From Chloroflexota bacterium (GTDB lineage Bacteria; Chloroflexota; Dormibacteria; Dormibacterales; Dormibacteraceae), in assembly GCA_003446775.1 (NCBI GenBank), contig DMCH01000061.1, positions 702-12,846 of the forward strand: 12,145 bases of DNA, given 5' to 3'. The number at the start of each line of letters is the position of its first letter. The stretch's first letter is position 1. Below are positions 1-5,785 of this stretch, in pieces. The notes beneath the pieces were generated by a model, which worked only from the letters and a program-made list of their open reading frames with translations, did no database searches and was not told the origin of the DNA. Both the position numbers and the translations under genes were made by a program.

Positions 1-263
1 TCGTCTCCGAACTCGGGCACGAAAACGCTCTCGACCAGGTCGGCCAGCCGGTGCTCCTCGAGAAGGGCGGGCGTGACTTTGCCGCGGGCCGCCGGCCAGC
101 TCTTCCAGCCCATGACGTTGTGGATCCAGTAGTCGAAGACGGTGACGGCATACTGGAGCGACGCGGGGGAGGTCCAGATGTCGGACGGCCACGTCCGCTT
201 GCCCGTGCGGACCTTGTTGTACAGGGCGATCACCTGTTCTTCGTCGAGGTATTCAGTTTCCAC
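1..263 (-). CDS. Hypothetical Trp-rich protein, N-terminal part (runs off left edge)
   Basis: An open frame starts at GTG (263-261) and continues leftward past the window edge; 87 residues are visible. I do not recognise the family. The visible part is acidic at the start (VETEYLDEEQ), then rich in Trp and Tyr (TWPSDIW near residues 24-30, VFDYWIHNVMGWKSW near 42-56), followed by a charged helical-looking stretch (LLEEHRLADLVE). There is no signal peptide and no obvious membrane segment, so a cytoplasmic soluble protein is the simplest reading. The GTG start was chosen because a TATAGT box lies 9 bases upstream on the minus strand, the same arrangement as the divergent gene on the other side. 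It is divergently transcribed from the E1-like gene at 319 and may share control with it. No function is assigned. Confidence 0.6.
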   Translation of the reverse strand, partial: METEYLDEEQVIALYNKVRTGKRTWPSDIWTSPASLQYAVTVFDYWIHNVMGWKSWPAARGKVTPALLEEHRLADLVESVFVPEFGD

Positions 264-318
264 CGGCTATCCACTATAGGAATAACAGCCGAGCGACCCT
301 GGGTATAGTGAGTTGCAG
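264..318. promoter_or_regulatory. Divergent promoter region with mirrored TATAGT -10 boxes
   Basis: The 55-bp gap between two divergent starts holds a perfect 7-bp inverted repeat: CACTATA at 272-278 and TATAGTG at 304-310. Read outward, each arm gives TATAGT, a good -10 hexamer. On the minus strand it lies 9 bases before the GTG at 263, and on the plus strand 9 bases before the ATG at 319. That spacing places transcription starts within a few bases of each start codon, so both mRNAs would be leaderless or nearly so. No convincing TTGACA-like -35 is visible on either strand. The spacing is directly visible; promoter activity is inferred. Confidence 0.5.
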
Positions 319-1164
319 ATGGCTCCAGCCAAGGGTTTCACGCCCAATCAAGTCGCCCGCTACGCCCGCCACCTGATCCTGCCGGAGGTTGGCGGCGCCG
401 GGCAGCGCAAGCTGCTGTCCTCCAGCGTCCTGCTCCTGGGCGCCGGCGGACTCGGCTCGCCCGCCAGCATGTACCTGGCCGCAGCCGGGGTGGGCAAGCT
501 CGGGATCGTGGACTTCGACCGCGTGGACGCCTCCAACCTCCAGCGCCAGCTCCTGCACGGCACCGACGACATCGGACGCCTGAAGGTCGAGTCGGCGGCG
601 GAGACCCTTCGCAACCTCAACCCAGACGTCGAGGTCGTGCCTATCAACGAGCACCTCAACTCGGAGACGGCGATGCGCATCTTCGAGCCTTACGACATCA
701 TCGTCGACGGCACCGACAACTTCCCCACGCGCTACCTCGCCAACGACGCGGCCCATTTTCTGCACAAGCCGCTGGTGCATGGGAGCATCCTCCGGTTCGA
801 GGGACGGCTCGCGATGTTCGACTCCGCCAAGGGCACCGGCTGCTACCGCTGCCTGTTCCCGGAACCCCCGCCGCCGGGCGAGGTGCAGAGCTGCGCCGAG
901 GCCGGCGTTTTCGGGGTCCTGCCGGGGATCATCGGCAGCATGATGGCCTTCGAGACGATCAAGTACCTCCTGAACATCGGCCGCTCGATGATCGGCCGCT
1001 ACCTCCTGTTCGAAGGCGAGGACATGACCTTCCGCGAGCTCAAGCTGCCCCACAGCAAGAGCTGCCCGCTCTGCGGCGACAACCCGACCGTGCACGAGCT
1101 CATCGACTACGAGGCCTGGTGTGGCACGGCCGCAATGGAGCCCTCCGAAGCCCAGGCGGTCTAA
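319..1164 (+). CDS. MoeB/ThiF/HesA-type E1-like adenylyltransferase
   Basis: A 281-residue protein of the E1-like superfamily. Such enzymes adenylate the C-terminal Gly-Gly of a small ubiquitin-fold sulfur carrier (MoaD, ThiS or similar) so that it can take up sulfur. The Rossmann ATP-binding motif GAGGLGSP is at residues 41-48, the Asn-Leu-Gln-Arg-Gln block at 73-77, a conserved Lys near 89, and the DGTDN motif at 130-134. Two zinc-binding CxxC pairs are at 175/178 (CYRC) and 249/252 (CPLC), and the SCAEAGV motif has Cys192. Length matches MoeB rather than the longer MoeZ form, since no rhodanese domain follows. The ATG at 319 is preferred over TTG at 313 because of its distance from the -10 box. 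The next gene, 15 bases downstream, is a LarE-type sulfur transferase, so a role in sulfur delivery is likely. MoeB and ThiF cannot be separated on sequence alone, and no carrier protein gene is in view. Confidence 0.9.
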   Translation: MAPAKGFTPNQVARYARHLILPEVGGAGQRKLLSSSVLLLGAGGLGSPASMYLAAAGVGKLGIVDFDRVDASNLQRQLLHGTDDIGRLKVESAAETLRNLNPDVEVVPINEHLNSETAMRIFEPYDIIVDGTDNFPTRYLANDAAHFLHKPLVHGSILRFEGRLAMFDSAKGTGCYRCLFPEPPPPGEVQSCAEAGVFGVLPGIIGSMMAFETIKYLLNIGRSMIGRYLLFEGEDMTFRELKLPHSKSCPLCGDNPTVHELIDYEAWCGTAAMEPSEAQAV

Positions 1165-1179
1165 TCTTCCAAGCTGGAC

Positions 1180-2004
1180 ATGATCCAGCTCGACCGGCAC
1201 GACGCCAGCAAGCTCGACAGCGCCCGCGCCATCGTGCGCGACCTGTCCTCCGTCCTGGTTGCGTATTCGGGCGGCGTCGATTCCTCTCTGCTGCTGAAGC
1301 TCGCGCTGGATGAGCTCGGCGACCGCGCGGTCGCGGTATTGGCGAGCTCGCCCGCGTATCCCGAGTCGGAGCAGGAGGAGGCGCGCATCCTGGCCCGAAG
1401 CCTGGGAGTGCGGCTGGTCGAGGTCACCACCAACGAAGTCGAGCTGGAGGCGTACAAGCGCAACCACCCGGATCGCTGCTTCCATTGCAAGGAGGAGCTC
1501 TTCGAAACCCTGGAGCCGGTCCGCCGCGACCTCGGACTCGACCACATCGCATACGGAGCCACCGCCGACGACGCGGACGACCACCGGCCAGGCCATGGCT
1601 CAGCGGTCCGCCGCGGCGTGCGCTTCCCGTTGCTCGAGGCCGGCATGGGCAAGCCGGAGATCCGCGCCGCGGCGCGCCGCCTCGGACTGCCCAACTGGAA
1701 CAAGCCCTCGTTCGCCTGCCTGTCGTCGCGTATCCCGCACGGCACTGAGGTCACGGTCGCGGCGCTGCGTCAGATCGAATCGGCCGAGGCTGCCATCAAA
1801 GCCCTCGGTTTCAAACAGGTGCGCGTTCGCCATCACGGCGATGTCGCACGAATTGAGGTCGAGCCGGCCGAGATCGCGCGCCTGGTGTCGGAACGCGAAC
1901 GAATCGTCGCGGCGCTGCGGTCGGCCGGCTATGAGTTCGTCTCGCTCGACCTCGAGGGCTACGCGACCGGCAGCCTGAACCGGACCTGGAAACCGACGAG
2001 CTAG
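1180..2004 (+). CDS. larE: LarE-type ATP-dependent sulfur transferase (PP-loop family)
   Basis: A 274-residue protein matching LarE along its full length. LarE adenylates a carboxylate of the pyridinium biscarboxylate precursor of the nickel-pincer nucleotide (lactate racemase cofactor) and inserts sulfur. The PP-loop SGGVDS is at residues 30-35. Other LarE hallmarks are CFHCK (100-104), DDADDHRPG (130-138), the EAGMGKPEIR block (153-162), KPSFACLSSRIPHG (175-188), VRHHGDVARIEV (216-227) and GSLN near the C-terminus (264-267). Cys100, Cys103 and Cys180 make the three-cysteine set known in [4Fe-4S]-dependent LarE enzymes, as opposed to the single sacrificial cysteine of the Lactobacillus type. 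So this one may use the cluster to transfer sulfide catalytically (inference). The ATG lies 15 bases after the previous stop with only a weak ribosome site. larB, larC and larA are not in the window, so the substrate could also be a related molecule. Confidence 0.88.
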   Translation: MIQLDRHDASKLDSARAIVRDLSSVLVAYSGGVDSSLLLKLALDELGDRAVAVLASSPAYPESEQEEARILARSLGVRLVEVTTNEVELEAYKRNHPDRCFHCKEELFETLEPVRRDLGLDHIAYGATADDADDHRPGHGSAVRRGVRFPLLEAGMGKPEIRAAARRLGLPNWNKPSFACLSSRIPHGTEVTVAALRQIESAEAAIKALGFKQVRVRHHGDVARIEVEPAEIARLVSERERIVAALRSAGYEFVSLDLEGYATGSLNRTWKPTS

Positions 2005-3495
2005 GTGGATGACCGTCGGGTCGTTCTGAGCCTCGACGAGGGGACGACCGGCGCCACATCCGTCGCGGTCGGCATGGACGGCATCGTGCGAGGCAAGGGC
2101 TATGCCGAGATCACTCAGCATTTCCCGCAGCCGGGCTGGGTCGAGCATGATGCCGAGGAGATCTGGGCCGCGGTTCAGCAGAGCGCGCGCCAGGCGCTCG
2201 CCGCGTCCGGCGCGGGGCCTCGCGACGTGGTCGCGATCGGGATCGCCAACCAGCGCGAGACGCTGGTGGTCTGGGACCGCCGCACGCTGAAGCCGCTAGC
2301 CCGCGCAATCGTGTGGCAGGACCGCCGGACCGCGGCGGACTGTGTGCGATTGCGCGAGGCGGGTCACGAGGCGCGCGTGCGCGAGGTGACCGGCCTCGTC
2401 ATCGATCCGTACTTCACCGCCACCAAGCTGGCATGGGTGATCAGTCACGTCCCCGGCGCGAAGGACGCCGCGATGGGGACCGTCGACAGCTGGCTCGTCG
2501 CGCGACTCTCGGCCGGCCGAGACCACGTGACCGATGCTTCGAATGCCTCGCGCACGCTGCTGTTCGACATCGAGCGCGGGGCGTGGAGCGAGGAAATGGC
2601 CGATCTGTTCGGCGTTTCCCTGGCCAACCTCGCCGAGGTTCGCGACTCGAGCGGCGCGATCTCGACGAGCGACCCCGACGCGTTCCTCGGCGTCGACGCG
2701 CCCATCACCGGAATCGCCGGCGACCAGCAGGCTGCGCTTTTCGGCCAGGCGTGCACCGCCGTGGGCATGGCGAAGAACACGTACGGCACAGGGTCTTTCG
2801 TGCTCGTGCAGACGGGCTCGGACCGCGTGCCGTCGAAGTCCGGGATGCTCACCACCGTCGCTTGGCGGCGCGCCGGCCGGCTCAGCTACGCACTCGAAGG
2901 CGCCATCTTCGTCACCGGCGCCGCTTTGCAGTGGCTGCGCGACGGCCTCGGGATCATCGCCAGCGCCTCCGAAGCAGGTCCGATCGCCTCATCGGTTTCT
3001 GACGCGGGCGGCGTGTTCATGGTCCCCGCGTTCGTCGGCCTGGGCGCGCCTTACTGGGATCCGTTTGCGCGGGGCACGATCGTGGGCCTTACGCGGGGCA
3101 GCGGGCGCGCCCAACTGGTGCGCGCGGCCGTGGAAGCCATGGCGTACCAGACGCGCGACGTCGTGGAGGCAATGCAAGGTGACACCGGCCGGCCGCTCAC
3201 GGAGCTGCGTGTCGATGGCGGCGCGTCGGTCATGGACGTCCTTTGCCAGTTTCAGGCCGACCTGCTCGGGATTCCGGTCAGTCGGCCGCGGCAGACCGAG
3301 ACGACTGCTCTCGGCGCGGCGTTTCTCGCCGGCCTGGGTGCCGGCGCATGGACCGACGCCGACCTCGCCGACCTGTGGAAGCTCGACCGGGACTTCGAAC
3401 CCGCCATCTCCCGAGACGAGGCCGACGCGCTCCAGGCGCAGTGGCGGCGCGCCGTGGAAAGGAGCCGCGCGTGGTCGCCCAGCGATAATCAGTAG
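2005..3495 (+). CDS. glpK: Glycerol kinase
   Basis: A 496-residue FGGY-family kinase that phosphorylates glycerol to sn-glycerol 3-phosphate with ATP in the cytoplasm; length is typical for GlpK. The N-terminal phosphate-binding motif reads LDEGTTGATS (residues 10-19), with Glu where many GlpK proteins have Gln (DQGTT). Predicted glycerol-contacting residues are in place: Arg84-Glu85 in NQRET, Tyr136 in DPYFTATK, and the catalytic base Asp240 in GIAGDQQAALFGQ (237-249). The C-terminal half has the NTYGTGSF block and the FGGY signature region, including RVDGGAS and ETTALGAAFLAGL. The GTG start follows the larE stop codon with no spacing, so translation is probably coupled. No glycerol facilitator or glycerol-3-phosphate dehydrogenase is nearby. 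The product could feed phospholipid or lipid-anchor synthesis as well as catabolism. Confidence 0.93.
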   Translation: MDDRRVVLSLDEGTTGATSVAVGMDGIVRGKGYAEITQHFPQPGWVEHDAEEIWAAVQQSARQALAASGAGPRDVVAIGIANQRETLVVWDRRTLKPLARAIVWQDRRTAADCVRLREAGHEARVREVTGLVIDPYFTATKLAWVISHVPGAKDAAMGTVDSWLVARLSAGRDHVTDASNASRTLLFDIERGAWSEEMADLFGVSLANLAEVRDSSGAISTSDPDAFLGVDAPITGIAGDQQAALFGQACTAVGMAKNTYGTGSFVLVQTGSDRVPSKSGMLTTVAWRRAGRLSYALEGAIFVTGAALQWLRDGLGIIASASEAGPIASSVSDAGGVFMVPAFVGLGAPYWDPFARGTIVGLTRGSGRAQLVRAAVEAMAYQTRDVVEAMQGDTGRPLTELRVDGGASVMDVLCQFQADLLGIPVSRPRQTETTALGAAFLAGLGAGAWTDADLADLWKLDRDFEPAISRDEADALQAQWRRAVERSRAWSPSDNQ

Positions 3496-3496
3496 C

Positions 3497-4099
3497 TTGA
3501 GCTCGAATGGAGCCCGCGCCCCACGGGGACGGCAGCGGATCCTCTACGCCGAGGAGTTGTGGCGCTGGCAGCGGTTTTACGCCGGCCTGCTCGTCGTTGT
3601 GGGCGTCCTGGCCGCCGGCGTCGAGTTGTACTCCCGCCAACCCATCAACTCCCAGAACATCATCTGGCTCTTTTACGCCCCGGTCGGGCTTTTACTCGGC
3701 GCTGCGTTTCTCGTGTATCGATGGCGGAGCTTCGTCGAGCCGCTGGACAAAGGGCTCAAGGTTTCCACGCTTTTCTCTGGCATCGTGATCGAGTACGAGA
3801 GCATCCGGATGGTGAAGGTGCAACCGCTCAAGGTCGCGTTCCAGGACGCGCGGCGCGCGAAGGTGGCGCGGATCATGAGGCCGCTGCTCGAGAAGCCGGC
3901 GCTATTCGTTCGCGTCCGTGGCGATGAGGAGCGGCTGGCGTTGATCAAGAAACGCTTGGGCTCGCGTCTGTTCTACGAAGACACGATCGCAATGCCGGTG
4001 CCGGACGCGGACGCAGCCTCATGGGAGATAACCGCTCGGCTGCCCTACCGAATCGGACAGAACCAAGGCGGGGGCCGGCGTAAAAAGCGTCGACGGTGA
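3497..4099 (+). CDS. Small membrane protein, two helices plus a cytoplasmic PH-like region
   Basis: A 200-residue protein that I do not recognise as a named family. A basic N-terminus (residues 5-14, with several Arg) is followed by two predicted membrane helices, near 28-45 and 54-74, joined by a short polar loop. From about 85 there is a soluble region with alternating strands (KVSTLFSGIVIEYESIRMVKV) and a final helix (ERLALIKKRLG), which resembles bacterial PH-like domains that follow paired helices. This is inference from pattern only. The tail GGGRRKKRRR is strongly basic and could touch acidic phospholipids or a nucleic acid. The only in-frame start between the glpK stop and the first helix is TTG at 3497, one base after that stop. 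A GGAAAGGAG at 3456-3464 is too far upstream to serve it directly, so initiation probably depends on coupling. It overlaps the next gene by four bases. Confidence 0.75.
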   Translation: MSSNGARAPRGRQRILYAEELWRWQRFYAGLLVVVGVLAAGVELYSRQPINSQNIIWLFYAPVGLLLGAAFLVYRWRSFVEPLDKGLKVSTLFSGIVIEYESIRMVKVQPLKVAFQDARRAKVARIMRPLLEKPALFVRVRGDEERLALIKKRLGSRLFYEDTIAMPVPDADAASWEITARLPYRIGQNQGGGRRKKRRR

Positions 4100-5775
4100 C
4101 TGAGGGGTCCACCCACGCGGTCGACCCGGCACAGCCGGTGTACTTCGACCGCTGGGATGCGCTGGCGATCCTCGCTTTCACGGTGGTGGCCTTCGTCCTT
4201 CGCTTCTACAGCCCGATCATGCCTGACTTCTTTCTGCATCCGTTCCAGAGGCCTTCCATCTCGAACTGCGTTTCCAGCACGCCGATCGACGCCCAGGGCA
4301 CACCCGGAACGCTGTGCGGTCTCGCGTATCCCTTCAATCGTGGCTACCCGGATAGCAACGGACAGCTCTCACCGCCCAACGGCCAGGTCTTCGACGAGAT
4401 CTACTTCCCGGTCTTCGCGCACACCGACTTCAAGAACGTCCAGTGCCACCCCCGCAGCCTTTACTGCCCCTACTTTGACCCCGAGCCGCCGCTTTCGAAG
4501 TTGATCATCGGCGCCGGCGAATGGGGGTACGGGTGGTACCGCGCCCACTTCGAGGGCGCGACCGGCGACTACATCGACCTCGGCTTCAACACGTTCGGCT
4601 GGCGCATCGCGGTCTGCATCTTCGGAACCCTGTGCGTCCCTCTGATGTACCTCTTGGCGAGACGTCTGTGGCCGAATCGGTTGTTCGCACTGGCGGCGGC
4701 GACGCTCGTGTGCTTCGACGGGATGTTCTTCTTGCAATCCCGGATCGGCATGATCGACATCTTCCCGATCTTCTTCATCCTGCTCGCGTATACGCTGTAC
4801 CTGGTCCACATCCAGAGTCGAACGCCGCGCGCGTCAATCGTGACCCTGATTGTGCTGGGCATCGCGCTCGGACTTGGCATCGCGTCGAAGTGGATCGTCC
4901 TCGCAGCCTGGGCGAGCATCGTCTTCCTGCTCGTGGCCAGGGCGATCAGGCGGCGTGTCGACATACGCATAGGCCCGCAAGAAAATCCGATCTGGACCTG
5001 GGGCCGCGGGGAGGGGCCGGCGGTCGCGGGCGGCGCTCGGGCGGATGTGTATGTGCTGCTCGCACTCGCCGCTCTGGTGGTGATCCCGCTCGCGATCTAC
5101 TACGCATCGTGGTATCCATTCTTCGCTCGCGGCCAATTCCAAAACCTGGCCGACCTCATCGAGTACCAGCGGCAGTCGTACATCTATCACGCGACCCTGA
5201 CCGCTACGCATCCGTACGGCTCCCCGTGGTGGTCGTGGCCGTTCCTTTCGAGGCCAGTCCTCTATTACGCGGAGTACACGAACCTCGGCTTCGACCACTG
5301 GACCGGGCAGGCGCTCATCTCGCGAATCGAGGACCTTGGCAATCCCTGGATCTGGTGGACGAGCCTGCCCTGCGTCCTCTCGCTGCCGTACTTCATCATC
5401 CGGCACCGGAGCTTCCCTGCCACCGTGATCCTGATCGGGTTCATCACCCAGTACCTGCCGTGGTCGCACATCAGCAGGGTGCTGTTCATGTACCACATGT
5501 TCGGCGGCCTGATTTTCATGATCCTGGCGCTCGCGTTCGTGCTCGCCTACATAGCCACCAATTTCCGGCCCGCGGGCCGCACCTTGCTGGCTGCGCACCT
5601 CGGCATCGCGGTCGCCTTCTTCTTTTACTTCTATCCCGTATGGACCGGCCTGCCGCTCTCCGTATCCGCCTACGACCCGAGCCCCGGCACGCCCATATGG
5701 GGACCCAAGATGTGGCTCGCCGTCTGCCAGCCATACATCAAGGGGACCGAGGAGAAGCTGTGGTGCTGGAACTAA
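4096..5775 (+). CDS. PMT-family (GT39) polyprenyl-phosphate-mannose protein mannosyltransferase
   Basis: A 559-residue polytopic membrane protein of the GT-C fold. The family moves mannose from polyprenyl-phosphate-mannose to Ser or Thr of exported proteins on the outer face of the membrane. The first helix is near residues 23-38. The catalytic acidic pair DE is at 100-101 (VFDEIYF), followed by DPEPPLSK (128-135), equivalent to the HPPxGK block of mycobacterial Pmt. FDGMFFLQSRIGMID (207-221) matches the conserved helix with Arg216 and Asp221. Later PMT hallmarks are WWSWPFLSRPVLYY, GNPWIWW, LPWSHISRVLFMYH and YPVWTGLPLS. The loop between helix 1 and DE is about 60 residues, clearly longer than in mycobacterial Pmt as I recall it. 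It and the next segment carry Cys58, 74, 117 and 124, and the C-terminal extension has Cys544 and Cys557, which suggests disulfides outside the cell. The GTG start overlaps the previous stop (GTGA), so translation is coupled. Confidence 0.9.
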   Translation: MTEGSTHAVDPAQPVYFDRWDALAILAFTVVAFVLRFYSPIMPDFFLHPFQRPSISNCVSSTPIDAQGTPGTLCGLAYPFNRGYPDSNGQLSPPNGQVFDEIYFPVFAHTDFKNVQCHPRSLYCPYFDPEPPLSKLIIGAGEWGYGWYRAHFEGATGDYIDLGFNTFGWRIAVCIFGTLCVPLMYLLARRLWPNRLFALAAATLVCFDGMFFLQSRIGMIDIFPIFFILLAYTLYLVHIQSRTPRASIVTLIVLGIALGLGIASKWIVLAAWASIVFLLVARAIRRRVDIRIGPQENPIWTWGRGEGPAVAGGARADVYVLLALAALVVIPLAIYYASWYPFFARGQFQNLADLIEYQRQSYIYHATLTATHPYGSPWWSWPFLSRPVLYYAEYTNLGFDHWTGQALISRIEDLGNPWIWWTSLPCVLSLPYFIIRHRSFPATVILIGFITQYLPWSHISRVLFMYHMFGGLIFMILALAFVLAYIATNFRPAGRTLLAAHLGIAVAFFFYFYPVWTGLPLSVSAYDPSPGTPIWGPKMWLAVCQPYIKGTEEKLWCWN

Positions 5776-5785
5776 CGCGGTACTG

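Noticed and set aside
313..315. TTG as the start of the E1-like gene
   Set aside because: It lies only 3 bases after the TATAGT box, inside the expected promoter melting region. ATG at 319 gives normal spacing.
274..1596. 440-codon open frame on the minus strand
   Set aside because: It lies antisense to the E1-like gene and larE, both of which have clear catalytic motifs. Its translation is low-complexity (Val/Ala/Arg/Gly-rich) without motifs, as expected in a GC-rich genome.
2534..3496. Plus-strand frame overlapping glpK and continuous with the small membrane protein
   Set aside because: Only the part after 3497 looks like a real protein. The upstream part is a Ser/Arg/Pro-rich shadow of glpK, so the gene was started at TTG 3497.
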